Part shown: piece by piece, positions 8,418-17,497 of the stretch
Position numbering within the stretch: the stretch's first letter is position 1
How the letters are laid out: every line of letters begins with the position of its first letter
Assembly: GCF_000758705.1 (NCBI RefSeq)
Contig: NZ_CP009287.1
Location: 5,828,001 to 5,892,000, forward strand
Length of the DNA: 64,000 nucleotides
Reading direction: 5' to 3'
Origin: Paenibacillus graminis
GTDB taxonomy: Bacteria; Bacillota; Bacilli; Paenibacillales; Paenibacillaceae
Program-made: the position numbers and the translations under genes
Notes under the pieces: model-generated
The model's database searches: none
What the model saw: the letters and a program-made list of their open reading frames with translations, nothing else
What the model was told of the DNA's origin: nothing

Positions 8418-10802
8418 CTACATACGCTGCTGCTGGCCTATATTCTGGTCAACTTTGCCCTGCAGCTCTACCAGCTTCATCATCACAGTAGCAACATCGG
8501 CTTTGGTTACATTTTGCTGCGGATTGAATTTGCCGTTGTCTCCCTGCATAAGCCCCAGCTTCACAGCCAGCGCTACCGCACCTTTGTTTTTAATAGAGTC
8601 ACTGTCACTAAAGCTGCTTACTGCCGTGTCATTTTCCAGGAAGGCAGAGATTTTACTGTATTGCAAAAAGGAGGCCAGCAGCACAGCAAGCTGTTCACGG
8701 CTAAGCTTATTGCCGGGCTGCAGCACAGTATCCTTGCTGATCCATTCGTGATTTGCGGCGAAGCTGACAGCCTTATAATATTCACTGTCCGGATTAACCC
8801 CGGCTACAGTCTTCTGTTCTGATCCATTCGTGTACCCTTGGTAGTTCGATGTGGATGCTGTGGCAATGAAGGTAAACCAGTCACCCACAGTGATTTCCTG
8901 ATCCGGATTGACTTTGCCGTCAGCATTAGGGACAAGCACACCATACTTCACCAGCTCAGTTAATGCCTGCTCGGCTGGATGTCCTTTCAGGTCAACTGCC
9001 GCAGCGGTGCCCACATTCTGGCCGGAATAAGCGTACACTTTTACCCATTTCCCCGTAGCGGCATCCAGGACCTCGTTCTGATCTTGTTCGTTGACCGGCA
9101 GCGGGCTGTAGACCAGCTTAATCTGCGGTTCTACGTACATATAGTTGTTATATAACCCGCCTAGAAGGTTATATTGCAGCTTCATGGCATAGCGGTCTTT
9201 GTAGCTCTGCACTGCCTCGCTTTGGGATACAGCAGGGGTAGGCTGCTCCTTGACCGCTGATAAATCCGGGCTCACTGCAGAATAGCTTTCCAGCCTGCCG
9301 TAAATATCCATGGCCAGCGTTACTCCTGCATCACTTACCGGGATGCCGTTATAATAGCGCACAAATTGAAAACGGAAGCCCTTGCCGTCCGGAAGCACAC
9401 TCCAGGTTCCACCATGCTCAGCCAGCTTAAGAACACTGCTGGCCTGATCATACAAACGGTTGACAAGTAATATGGCTTGCTGCTTAGCCTGGTCCTGGGT
9501 CAGCTTCTTCCCTCCGGCAGGTGCCGGCTGTGGCTTCACATCCTTGCTGCCTGCAAATTGCTCCAGCTGATACTGGTAGATTTGGCCGGTTACCGCATCC
9601 ACCTCTGCATAAGAGCTGGCTGGAAATGAGGCCATGCGTGTGTTGCTGTTATCCCTCCAGGCCAGCCTCCAGACCTTTTGCTTCGTATTCGGATAGCCAG
9701 TGCCCAGCGTTTGATTGTCCGGCTTACGTTCTGCCGGAATGGCTACAATCTGCTGCACAAACTTGGCAGCTTCGGCAGCAGTAATCTCCTTGCCGGTACT
9801 GGCCGCCTGGAACCGTTCCTTAGTCTCCGGCACCGCCTCATCCTTCACCGGGAGGGCGGAAGCTTCACGGCCTTCGTTGTCTATATATTTACCAGTCTGG
9901 GCATCAACCGAGTACAATGTCTGTTCTTGTGGACGCCAGCCCAGTCCCCACCGCTCCACGACACCGTCCTTGTAAACCGGAATATAGTAGAGTTCTACGG
10001 CAAAGTTGTCCGTAAACTTCTTCTGCACTGACTCCAGAGAAACGGCAGGTTTGGCTGACGGGTACACCAGTCCAGGAGACGGCTTGTTGAACTGGAGGAC
10101 GTTCCCGTTGCTGTCAACAGTGATCGAGAGTATGTCCGAAGCTGAAGGCAGGCCGTTCTTCAAGAGCTTGAAGTAGAAATTGTATTGTATCGATCCGAAT
10201 AGGCTGCCCCCTGCAATATTCATGGCCTCGTTATCCGTCAGCTCAATGTCCCCAGGCCCCAGGGAAGGTGCTGCTTTGGCAATAAATTTCCGTGCTTGCT
10301 CCAGCGCCTCGGCACGCGTCAATTTGGGCGGATAATAGGAATCCTGCTGCAAAAATGGATACGAGATGTAAGTATTGACCAAATCCCCGGTAAGCGCGTC
10401 AATCCGGCTCGAAAACCCATAGCTTGTGCTGCCAACCTCGTAACTCCACGAAATATCCCAGATCATTTGATTGCCGCTGGGCGGCCAGGAATTGTCCCCA
10501 CCCAGCCGCACACCGGATAAGGTTGCATCCTTCAGAACCGGAAACAGCTCTCGGGCCTTGGCTACGGCTTGATCCTCTGTGATTTTTGCCTTGGATGGGT
10601 CGGGGGCCACTGCGGCTTGTCCTCCGGCATCTATTACTGAAGGCACAGCAACAGCAGCAGAGGCAGACATTGAATCGGCCGCGGCCAGTCCGCCAGGCAG
10701 CAGCAGGGCGAGGGCCACAGTAGTAATCAGCACGGCCTTGGCCGTGTGATGAACGAATGGTGTACTATTATTGGAACTGTACTGTCTATCCAAAAAATTC
10801 AT
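8418..10802 (-). CDS. Secreted YcdB/YcdC-domain protein with C-terminal SLH domains
   Basis: An exported protein of about 794 residues. A hydrophobic signal segment (AVLITTVALALLLPGG) lies near residues 25-40. Two copies of the YcdB/YcdC (PepSY-like) region follow, each with the pattern of an amphipathic helix (EQARKF, EAVQSYKDRY) and a beta-rich part ending in DAxTG (DALTGDL, DAQTGKY, DAVTGQI, DAATGKW). The last 180 residues hold S-layer-homology-like repeats (FNPQQNVTKADVATVMMKL), which would anchor it to cell wall polymer. The true substrate is unknown. The start is uncertain: ATG 10802 abuts AGGAGG with no spacing, while TTG 10793 has ideal 9-base spacing and keeps the signal peptide. Confidence 0.8.
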   Translation of the reverse strand: MNFLDRQYSSNNSTPFVHHTAKAVLITTVALALLLPGGLAAADSMSASAAVAVPSVIDAGGQAAVAPDPSKAKITEDQAVAKARELFPVLKDATLSGVRLGGDNSWPPSGNQMIWDISWSYEVGSTSYGFSSRIDALTGDLVNTYISYPFLQQDSYYPPKLTRAEALEQARKFIAKAAPSLGPGDIELTDNEAMNIAGGSLFGSIQYNFYFKLLKNGLPSASDILSITVDSNGNVLQFNKPSPGLVYPSAKPAVSLESVQKKFTDNFAVELYYIPVYKDGVVERWGLGWRPQEQTLYSVDAQTGKYIDNEGREASALPVKDEAVPETKERFQAASTGKEITAAEAAKFVQQIVAIPAERKPDNQTLGTGYPNTKQKVWRLAWRDNSNTRMASFPASSYAEVDAVTGQIYQYQLEQFAGSKDVKPQPAPAGGKKLTQDQAKQQAILLVNRLYDQASSVLKLAEHGGTWSVLPDGKGFRFQFVRYYNGIPVSDAGVTLAMDIYGRLESYSAVSPDLSAVKEQPTPAVSQSEAVQSYKDRYAMKLQYNLLGGLYNNYMYVEPQIKLVYSPLPVNEQDQNEVLDAATGKWVKVYAYSGQNVGTAAAVDLKGHPAEQALTELVKYGVLVPNADGKVNPDQEITVGDWFTFIATASTSNYQGYTNGSEQKTVAGVNPDSEYYKAVSFAANHEWISKDTVLQPGNKLSREQLAVLLASFLQYSKISAFLENDTAVSSFSDSDSIKNKGAVALAVKLGLMQGDNGKFNPQQNVTKADVATVMMKLVELQGKVDQNIGQQQRM

Positions 10803-10974
10803 CCTCCTCAATATGATTCCAATATTCTCCTTAAGTATAAAGATGGATGCATATTTTTACCATATTTTATTTACGACAGGAAAATACAGCTGCATGCAAA
10901 AAAAGACCCCATCTGTCTAATCAGCAGAGAGGCCGGCGCTATGGCACAACGGATGAAACATCGGCAACAGAAAT

Positions 10975-12315
10975 TTAATTAGGCAGATATACTTGGAATT
11001 CCGAGCCTGCCCCCAAATTGCTTGTAACTGTTATTTGTCCTCCATGGGCGTCGACAATGGCTTTTACGATCGCCAGGCCTATGCCTGCTCCTCCGGTTTT
11101 ACGGCTGCGTGATTTCTCTCCACGGTAGAACCGTTCAAAAATAAAGGGCAATTCGTCCGCAGCAATTCCCGCCCCCGTATCGGCAATACTCACAGTAATC
11201 CCGCAAGGCTCTTCTATAAAACTGATTTCCACTTGCCCATCTTTGGTAAATTTCAGCGCGTTATTCAAAAGATTCACGAACACCTGGACCAGGCGCTCAT
11301 AGTCCCCGCTGATCCAGTGCTCCTTGTACTCCTTCAGCGTCAAGACGACCTTCTCCAGCTCCGGTCTGCCGGCAACCGAATGAATGGAATCCCTGAGCAC
11401 GTCACTCAGGCACAGCCGTTCATGGCGCAGCTGGATCATCGGGTTCTCCGCAGCATTCAGCTGCTCCAGATCACCGATAAGCTGCACCAGGCGCATAATT
11501 TGTGCATGGCAAATCTGAAGCCTGTCAGGCGTGGCTTCCCAGACTCCATCCTGAAATGCCTCAATATAGCTCTGCACTGTGGTCAGAGGTGTGCGCAATT
11601 CATGCGCTACATCTGCCGTAAGATTCTTTCTCAGCTTCTCCTGCTGCTGGAGGGTATCTGCGAGATAATTGAGGGCCTGGCCGACCTCATCGATTTCCGT
11701 TTGTGTTCTGGCCGGCAGCAGAACCCGTTCTGTCAAATCCCCTTCTCTCATCTTCATTGCTATTCCCTTGATGCGCGCGAGCGGCCGGCTGAGCCCCTTA
11801 GCCATATATCTGCTGTACAGATACGCTCCGCCCAGCACCAGCAGCAGCGCACCCCATGACAGCCTGTTGAACATCTGCAAAAAATCCCGGTTCTGCGCCT
11901 GCTCCGCTCCGCCATTCCCCCGGATTTCGAGTGTGCCGATATTCACGCCTTCCTTCTGCACCGCATAACGGGTCGCAGCCTCATCCGGATCAACCGCTAC
12001 CATCGGCATACCCATGTTTCCCATATCCCAGACAGGCTTCCCTGCCGCATCAAAGAGGCGTATCGAATAATCCCGCAGCATAGCCTGATGGGCCACTCCC
12101 ATCAACTTGTCCATATTCCACGAATCCGGGGAATCATAAGCCTGCTCCAGATCGGCCAGCAGGAACCCGGCCTCTGCCCGCTGACGGCTCTCGACATACC
12201 GCCCAAAGGAAAAGCTCATGACCAGATTCACCAGAAATAAGATGATCAGCAGGGAGCTTAGAGCAACCCCCAAATGGGACAACAGCAGTTTGGTTCTTAG
12301 TCCGCCTCTATTCAT
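10975..12315 (-). CDS. Sensor histidine kinase
   Basis: A membrane-bound kinase of 446 residues. A first membrane segment (residues 12-34), an extracellular sensor of about 120 residues and a second segment near 155-170 are followed by a HAMP linker. The HisKA H-box is DVAHELRTPLTT, the N-box NLLNNALKF, and the ATP lid carries DTGAGIA and GGAGIGLAI. All catalytic motifs are intact. ATG 12315 overlaps the end of the response regulator gene by eight bases, so the pair is translationally coupled. The signal is not evident from sequence. It resembles the BaeS/ResE type. Confidence 0.93.
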   Translation of the reverse strand: MNRGGLRTKLLLSHLGVALSSLLIILFLVNLVMSFSFGRYVESRQRAEAGFLLADLEQAYDSPDSWNMDKLMGVAHQAMLRDYSIRLFDAAGKPVWDMGNMGMPMVAVDPDEAATRYAVQKEGVNIGTLEIRGNGGAEQAQNRDFLQMFNRLSWGALLLVLGGAYLYSRYMAKGLSRPLARIKGIAMKMREGDLTERVLLPARTQTEIDEVGQALNYLADTLQQQEKLRKNLTADVAHELRTPLTTVQSYIEAFQDGVWEATPDRLQICHAQIMRLVQLIGDLEQLNAAENPMIQLRHERLCLSDVLRDSIHSVAGRPELEKVVLTLKEYKEHWISGDYERLVQVFVNLLNNALKFTKDGQVEISFIEEPCGITVSIADTGAGIAADELPFIFERFYRGEKSRSRKTGGAGIGLAIVKAIVDAHGGQITVTSNLGAGSEFQVYLPN

Positions 12316-13015
12316 CCCTATTCACCAAAAATTTATAACCGACCCCGAACACAGTAGCAATATAACGGGGCTGCCTGGAATCATCGCCGATTTTTTGCCG
12401 CAGATTTTTGATATGCACATCAATCGTCCGCTCAAAGCCGTCGAAGTCATCCCCCTGGATCAGGTTTACCAGCTCATAACGGCTGTAAGCCCGTTTGGGA
12501 TTCCCGCTCAGGCACTCCAGCAGCTTGAATTCAAGAGGCGTCAGGGCAACTAGTGCTCCTTCCACTTTGACCTCATGCCGCTCGGCATCTATGGACAGGC
12601 TGCCGCCTCCAAAGCTTCGTGCACTCCCCTGCTCCCAGTTTAGCTGGGGCCGCGTTCTCCGGAGCAGGCTGGTTATCCGGGCCAGCAGCTCCCGTGGACT
12701 GAAGGGTTTGGTAATATAATCATCTGCGCCTGTCAGCAGGCCGTTCACCAGATCATCCTCACTGCTTTTCGCGGTAAGCATAAGAATGGGAGTATTCGAG
12801 CTGCTGCGGATTATCCGGCAGATCTCTTCACCGGATATGTCCGGCAGCATAAGATCAAGCACCACCAGATCAGGCTTCAGCTGCTCAAAGAGCTGAAGTG
12901 CGCCGGTTCCCGTCTCGGCTTCGTATACGATATAATTGCTTTTCTCCAGATAAGCCCTGATCACCTGAAGAATATCCTTCTCATCGTCCACCAGCAAAAT
13001 GGTTGAAGTGCCCAC
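12308..13015 (-). CDS. OmpR/PhoB-family response regulator
   Basis: A receiver domain (acidic pair in LLVDDEKD, phospho-acceptor Asp in VVLDLMLPD, Lys in TKPFSPREL) is joined to a winged-helix DNA-binding domain with the typical RTIDVHIKNLRQKIGDD recognition region. I prefer GTG 13015, which places the protein start right before the first beta strand (GTSTILLVDDE) and has AGAAGG upstream. An ATG at 13039 is also in frame but lacks a ribosome site. The cognate kinase overlaps its 3' end. Confidence 0.93.
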   Translation of the reverse strand: MGTSTILLVDDEKDILQVIRAYLEKSNYIVYEAETGTGALQLFEQLKPDLVVLDLMLPDISGEEICRIIRSSSNTPILMLTAKSSEDDLVNGLLTGADDYITKPFSPRELLARITSLLRRTRPQLNWEQGSARSFGGGSLSIDAERHEVKVEGALVALTPLEFKLLECLSGNPKRAYSRYELVNLIQGDDFDGFERTIDVHIKNLRQKIGDDSRQPRYIATVFGVGYKFLVNRDE

Positions 13016-13087
13016 ACATGACCATTCCCTTCTATACATAAAAAGACAGACCCCGTCCTTGTCCGGAGGTCCATCTTAATTTTCTTT

Positions 13088-13339
13088 TTAGAAATTCATC
13101 ATACTTCCGCGTCCGGATGTGCTGTCCATCATTCCACCCTTGCCGGCGCCTTGCTTACTGTGGCAATTGTTCACCATATCTTTGACCTGGCTGTCCGTCA
13201 GATCCGGGTGCATTTTTTTGGCAAAAGGAAGCATGTGCTCGAACCAGCTTTGTCCCTTGTCCGCTTCCGCTGCATAAACGCTTGTGCCGATTCCCATAAC
13301 CAATACCAATGTGATGATACCTAACCAGATTTTTTTCAA
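13088..13339 (-). CDS. Small exported protein, unknown function
   Basis: An 83-residue protein that starts at TTG 13339 (ribosome site AGGAGG, about eight bases upstream). It has a classic signal peptide (KKIWLGIITLVLVMGIG, cleavage after VYA) and a mature part of about 60 residues that is rich in His, Met, Lys and Gly with a single Cys (NNCHSKQ). The His/Met/Cys content hints at metal contact, but no family is recognised. It lies directly upstream of the two-component genes in the same direction and could be its sensed partner or target; that is inference. Confidence 0.7.
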   Translation of the reverse strand: MKKIWLGIITLVLVMGIGTSVYAAEADKGQSWFEHMLPFAKKMHPDLTDSQVKDMVNNCHSKQGAGKGGMMDSTSGRGSMMNF

Positions 13340-13457
13340 TTTGTTCTCCTCCTTCTGATGTATACAGCATAACCCAAAGTTGTGAAGAACTTATTTGCTG
13401 TCATGGCAGGAGGATAAGAGATGTGCGGGAATCCCGGCTTAGTTCAACATGATGCCA

Positions 13458-13486
13458 CAAGACGGCTCAATCCTGAGCCGCCTTGT
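13458..13486 (-). terminator. Hairpin after the ABC importer operon
   Basis: ACAAGACGGCTCA and TGAGCCGCCTTGT form a stem of about 12 bp with a four-base loop and one mismatch, some 40 bases beyond the permease stop. There is no clear T-run, so termination is likely but not certain. Confidence 0.5.
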
Positions 13487-13523
13487 CGCTCCGTGCTATT
13501 GCGGCAGCACTACAGCTCTTACT

Positions 13524-14276
13524 TCAACGCCGCCATTTCATAAATTTATAATCCAGTATATCCACCAGCAGGAACAGTACAAAACCGACCAGGCTGAACA
13601 GCATAATGCCCGCGTACATCTCCGGGTAATCCAGCCGCAGCCAGGCATCCATAATGAAGAAGCCCATGCCATGTTCTGTCCCGTAAATCTCGGTGAAAAA
13701 CAAGACGGATATTGCAGTTCCGAGCGAAATGCGGATTGTGCTGAGAATGACCGACAATGCGCCGGGCAGCGTCACATTCCAGAATTTCTGCCCTGTGCTT
13801 GCACCGATGCTGGTCAAGACATCATACGTGCTCTCGGGGATCGCCTTGACCCCGTCGCGCACGGAGATGATGACCTGGAACAGCAGGATCAGCATAATCA
13901 TCAGTACCTTAGAGGTTTCGCCAAGACCAAAGAACAGCATGACCACCGGCAGCAGCGCAATCTTCGGAATCGGATAAGTCAGGTAAACGACCGGGTCCAG
14001 CAGCCGGTTCCAGAGCGGGGAACGTCCCATTAAGAGACCAATCAGCAGGCCGATCAGCAGGGCCAGAAGTACGCCTTCGAAGATCCGCAGCAGGCTGTAT
14101 CCGACGTTCAGCCCCACATCTCTGGCCCCCAGGTGGAACATCGCCTCATAGACCGCTCCGGGGCTGGGCAGAATCGGATGATTCATCAGCAGATAGGTTA
14201 TGTACCAGACAATGTTCATGCACAAAAAGACAAACAACAGCCGCAGCAAGTGTGGAAGACGCCGTTTTTTCACCAT
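13524..14276 (-). CDS. ABC importer permease, NitT/TauT (SsuC-like) type
   Basis: A 250-residue inner membrane permease with about six membrane segments and the EAA-type cytoplasmic loop (RDGVKAIPESTYDVLTSIGA, near residue 140) that docks on the ATPase. The family imports sulfonates, nitrate, bicarbonate, thiamine precursors and similar anions or small organics. The gene overlaps the ATPase stop by seven bases and is last of three in the operon. Confidence 0.88.
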   Translation of the reverse strand: MVKKRRLPHLLRLLFVFLCMNIVWYITYLLMNHPILPSPGAVYEAMFHLGARDVGLNVGYSLLRIFEGVLLALLIGLLIGLLMGRSPLWNRLLDPVVYLTYPIPKIALLPVVMLFFGLGETSKVLMIMLILLFQVIISVRDGVKAIPESTYDVLTSIGASTGQKFWNVTLPGALSVILSTIRISLGTAISVLFFTEIYGTEHGMGFFIMDAWLRLDYPEMYAGIMLFSLVGFVLFLLVDILDYKFMKWRR

Positions 14277-15046
14277 TTCGCCAGCATTACCTTTCTGATC
14301 CGTTTGCTCTGCTCAAAAAATTCATCGCTGTTCCGTTTCTCCTCATGCTTCATAGCAAAGACAGATGCGTTGTCGAGAATTTCAGGGGTATCCTGCTTGG
14401 CTGATGGCATCACAACGATTTTCTGCCCGAGTAGAATTGCCTCTTCCACATCATGGGTGACAAACAACGCGGTTGCCGGATGCGCCAGCCAATTATCCAG
14501 GAAGATCTGCTGGAGCGTTTCACGGGTAATGGCATCCAGTGCGGAGAACGGCTCATCCAGCAGCAGGATCGTCGGCTGGATGGCAAAGGCCCGGGCGATC
14601 GCCACCCGCTGCTGCTGCCCTCCGCTCAGAGAGAGCGGGTAGCGGCCGGCAAGCTCAGCAATCCCCATTGACTGCAGCCAATGGGTAATTTCCGCTTCCA
14701 GGGCTTCCCTGCTCCCTCCAGCCGGACGGGTAATCTTCATAGCTACCCGGATGTTCTCGCGGACAGTTTTCCAGGGCAGCAGGCCGTAATTCTGCGGGAC
14801 CAGCCCAATCAGCGTTTCTTGGTCATGCACGGACTTCCCGTTGAACAGCAGTTCACCCTCATAATCCGGCAGTAGACCTGCCACCGCGCGCAGCAGCGTG
14901 GATTTCCCGCTGCCGGATGACCCGATAACCGTATATATGCCATGCTCAGGCAAAGTTAAATCTACTTGCCCGAGAGCCTTTTGTCCGCTTTTATATTCCA
15001 CTTGAAGCGCTTTGATGTTAAGTCCGCTATTTCTTAAACTGGACAT
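14270..15046 (-). CDS. ABC importer ATPase, NitT/TauT (SsuB-like) type
   Basis: The Walker A is GSSGSGKST near residue 38, the signature LSGGQQQR near 140, and Walker B ILLLDEPFSALD. The switch His is in FVTHDVEEA. It has 258 residues. The start ATG 15046 overlaps the substrate-binding protein gene by 20 bases, indicating one transcript and coupled translation. It powers uptake through the permease at 13524. Confidence 0.93.
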   Translation of the reverse strand: MSSLRNSGLNIKALQVEYKSGQKALGQVDLTLPEHGIYTVIGSSGSGKSTLLRAVAGLLPDYEGELLFNGKSVHDQETLIGLVPQNYGLLPWKTVRENIRVAMKITRPAGGSREALEAEITHWLQSMGIAELAGRYPLSLSGGQQQRVAIARAFAIQPTILLLDEPFSALDAITRETLQQIFLDNWLAHPATALFVTHDVEEAILLGQKIVVMPSAKQDTPEILDNASVFAMKHEEKRNSDEFFEQSKRIRKVMLAKW

Positions 15047-16040
15047 CGGAGATCACTTCTTCAGCCGATATATTTTTGGTCAGCAGGCCTTTTTCCCTTG
15101 CCCAGGCAAATGCCGCTTCCACTTCCTTCACATCCACCTGATTCGCCGGCTGATACTCCGGTACTGTAATCTGATCCTTCAGCGTGTCCGGATATCCGAC
15201 CTCCTTGATAATCAGATCAATATATTCCGATTGGTCATGCGATTTCATATAGGCTACCGCTTCATCATATGCGGCGTACATATCCTGAATGGCTTGTCCT
15301 TTGGCATCAATTGCGCTTTGCGGGAAGGCCAGCACAAACGGATTCACTCCGGCTGTTTTGGTAGAGCTGAGCACCCGCAGGCCTGCCGCTTTGCCCATAG
15401 TGACATAAGGCTCAGGCAAGACTGCCGCATCCGCTTTTTGGTTCTTCAGCAGTTCCAGACGGGTTGGAATTTGCGGCACCTCGGTCACCTTTATATCCTC
15501 TTCCGTCAGGCCTGCCTGCTTCAGCATCATTGCCACCGTATATTGGGTTGAAGTGTTTTTGGACAGGATCACCGTCTTGCCCTTAAGGTCCTTCACCCCC
15601 TGGACTCCGTCATTTCCGGTCAGCAGATCGAACTCGCCAGTGGTGGTACTGGTGATCTTGACATCCAGCCCCGCTTCGTTATAGATCGAAATTGCGACCA
15701 AATCCGCGCTGATTCCATCCACTTTACCGGCCTGAAAGGCCACATCACGGTCTTTGGCGCTCTTGAACGTCTGAATCTCCAAATTTACGTTATGCTCTTT
15801 GTCGAAGCCCTGCTCGTGGGCAATAATGAATGGAATCGCATCAATCGAAGGTAAAAGTCCCAGGGTCAGTACTGCCGTTTCAGACGGTGCATCACTTGCA
15901 GCCGGTGCGTCTCCAGCAGCATTTCCTGTAGCAGACGCGCCTGCATTATTCGTATTTGAGCCGCAGCCCACCGCTACTATACTAATCGCAGCGACCAGCA
16001 TTAACAGCATCATCAGGTGTTTCCAGTTTTTTCTTTCCAT
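15027..16040 (-). CDS. ABC importer substrate-binding lipoprotein, NitT/TauT type
   Basis: A lipoprotein with signal peptide and lipobox (VAVGCGS, Cys near residue 27 from ATG 16040), then a low-complexity Asn/Ala linker and an NMT1/SsuA-like fold (LGLLPSIDAIPFIIAHEQG, KGKTVILSKNTSTQYTVA). GGAGG lies 13 bases upstream of ATG 16040. The in-frame extension to 16127 adds a charged stretch before the signal peptide and is rejected. The ligand is not predictable: sulfonates, nitrate or an aromatic precursor are all possible. The operon starts here, after about 300 bases with no recognised riboswitch. Confidence 0.88.
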   Translation of the reverse strand: MERKNWKHLMMLLMLVAAISIVAVGCGSNTNNAGASATGNAAGDAPAASDAPSETAVLTLGLLPSIDAIPFIIAHEQGFDKEHNVNLEIQTFKSAKDRDVAFQAGKVDGISADLVAISIYNEAGLDVKITSTTTGEFDLLTGNDGVQGVKDLKGKTVILSKNTSTQYTVAMMLKQAGLTEEDIKVTEVPQIPTRLELLKNQKADAAVLPEPYVTMGKAAGLRVLSSTKTAGVNPFVLAFPQSAIDAKGQAIQDMYAAYDEAVAYMKSHDQSEYIDLIIKEVGYPDTLKDQITVPEYQPANQVDVKEVEAAFAWAREKGLLTKNISAEEVISDVQFKK

Positions 16041-16335
16041 GGTTCTCGAGTAGCCTCCATCTTCTTGTTGATTGGGTTCTGAGTTTCTTTTCTTCCTTGG
16101 GTCCGCCTGGCCATATACAATCTGCATATGCGAATTTATTCACATAAGGACATGCAGATAGAAACCTCCGCTCCGCCGTCCGGGAGCATCCGTTTCCTGC
16201 CTTCCTGACGAGATCCGTTCACTGCGGAATATATGTATTTGCCTGTCCCCCAAAAAGCTCAAGTAATGCAATTTTACACCCATTGCTCTATTTTGTATAT
16301 TTATAAATTGAAATAATTTTCCGGATTTCTCCATG
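16041..16335. other. Leader region of the ABC importer operon
   Basis: About 295 bases without a gene. The minus strand should contain the promoter and leader of the importer. It has several G/C-rich pairing stretches (16170-16215), but I could not match it to a known riboswitch (S-box, TPP, Moco and c-di-GMP signatures were looked for and not seen). Confidence 0.5.
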
Positions 16336-16375
16336 TCAAAAAGCTTTCCCCTACCCGTCCAGGTCTGGGAAAGCT
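16336..16375 (-). terminator. Terminator of the marR-nitroreductase operon
   Basis: On the minus strand AGCTTTCCC (16367-16375) pairs with GGGAAAGCTT (16341-16350), followed by a TTTT run. It ends the operon that begins at 18004 and separates it from the importer. Confidence 0.8.
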
Positions 16376-16401
16376 GCAGATTCTCACTGCTGTTCCTGTA
16401 T

Positions 16402-16887
16402 TTAGAGCAGCTCGAACTTCACCTCAGCCACCTTTGCCGAAGGTGTTGCTCCGGGATCTCCATCCCAAAAACCTATTTCAAGAACAGCGGTAATGCGTTC
16501 CTTGTCCTGCACACCAAAAACATTCATCTGCTTCCGGTCATATATCCAGTCCTTCATCGTCCGCCTTACCCCCAGCTTGCGTTCACAGGCCAGCAATTGG
16601 AAGTTCTGCATCAGGCAGCAGACCGCAGCGAAATCCTCATCCCGCTTATACGGGTCACTCTCTTCCTTCATGACGACAATAAGGTATGCCGGAGCAGGTT
16701 CCTGCAAGCCGGACAGCCTGGCGCTGCCGCCATTGTCGGCATAGATGAATCTCCAAGGCTCTCTTAGCCCGTCATTCGGCGCCCATACCGCATCATTCAG
16801 CAGCTCCAGCACTAGCTGCCGGGGTACAGGCTGTCCGGAAAAGGAGCCGGAGCTGCGCAGCTCCGGACCGAGATTGGATAATGTCAT
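16402..16887 (-). CDS. Nitroreductase-family flavoprotein (short)
   Basis: A 161-residue member of the FMN-dependent nitroreductase fold, with the family pattern LLNDAVWAPNDGLREPWRFIY near the N-terminus, which here is shorter than usual. It is a diverged paralogue of the next gene upstream (both share AVCCLMQNFQLL/AVCSILQNFQLL and a VLEIGFWD/VLHLGYYN strand). It probably reduces quinones, nitro compounds or a flavin-linked substrate with NAD(P)H; the substrate is unknown. It is the last gene of a Fur-box-preceded operon. Confidence 0.82.
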   Translation of the reverse strand: MTLSNLGPELRSSGSFSGQPVPRQLVLELLNDAVWAPNDGLREPWRFIYADNGGSARLSGLQEPAPAYLIVVMKEESDPYKRDEDFAAVCCLMQNFQLLACERKLGVRRTMKDWIYDRKQMNVFGVQDKERITAVLEIGFWDGDPGATPSAKVAEVKFELL

Positions 16888-16908
16888 ATGATCCCTCCTA
16901 TTTTAGCT

Positions 16909-17478
16909 CTAGCTGCCTGCATAGACTGTCCATTTCTTCTCTGCCGATGTTCTTGCCCGCCCCCGCGGAGCCTTATTGTAGTACCCCAGATGAAGAACGC
17001 CTACAAACCTTTCATTCTCACGGATGCCAAGACGTTCATAAAAGTCCTCGCTCTGCATCATTGGTTCGGTATCCCATAGCATGCCTAGCTGGCGCTCCCA
17101 GCCCAGCAGCTGGAAATTCTGCAGGATACTGCAGACCGCCGCATAATTCCGGTCGCTTGCCTGCCGGTCAGGACCCGTGCCGGCAATAACGACCACATGG
17201 CCGGGAATACCGGTAAATCTTTTTTTGAACAGCTCGATCATCTTGCCCGGCATCCATTTGCCCAGCCTGCTCCCGGTCATATGCTCCATCATGTAGTCAG
17301 CCAGCCGCCCACGCGACTCGGGGGTACCGGCATAAATACAGCGCCAGACGGCATCTTCAGCTGAAGGATACAGACCTGCTGCTTGCTGCAGCAGTTCGGC
17401 CACCAGCTCCCGGGCGACAGGCGTCTGATTAAAGCTGCGGATCGTCCGCCGTCCTCTGATTAATTCAGCCAGGCTCAT
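16909..17478 (-). CDS. Nitroreductase-family flavoprotein
   Basis: A 189-residue nitroreductase-like protein. The FMN phosphate-binding N-terminus IRGRRTIRSFNQTPV (RRSxR type) is intact, and a C-terminal strand VGVLHLGYYNKAPRGR closes the fold. The start ATG 17478 is about ten bases after GGGGAG; a GTG at 17487 is in frame but too close to that site. It is the second gene of marR-nitroreductase-nitroreductase, 19 bases after the marR stop. The operon promoter overlaps a perfect Fur box, so iron limitation may induce it. Confidence 0.88.
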   Translation of the reverse strand: MSLAELIRGRRTIRSFNQTPVARELVAELLQQAAGLYPSAEDAVWRCIYAGTPESRGRLADYMMEHMTGSRLGKWMPGKMIELFKKRFTGIPGHVVVIAGTGPDRQASDRNYAAVCSILQNFQLLGWERQLGMLWDTEPMMQSEDFYERLGIRENERFVGVLHLGYYNKAPRGRARTSAEKKWTVYAGS

Positions 17479-17497
17479 GATTGCCACTCTCCCCGGT

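Noticed and set aside
13524..16040. Dedicated nitrate or molybdate importer serving nitrogenase
   Set aside because: The binding protein is a generic NitT/TauT lipoprotein with no ligand-specific signature, and no ModA/ModB-type genes or Mo-responsive site are present.
16041..16335. Riboswitch in the leader of the ABC importer
   Set aside because: No match to the S-box, TPP, Moco or c-di-GMP consensus by eye; only unspecific G/C-rich pairing.
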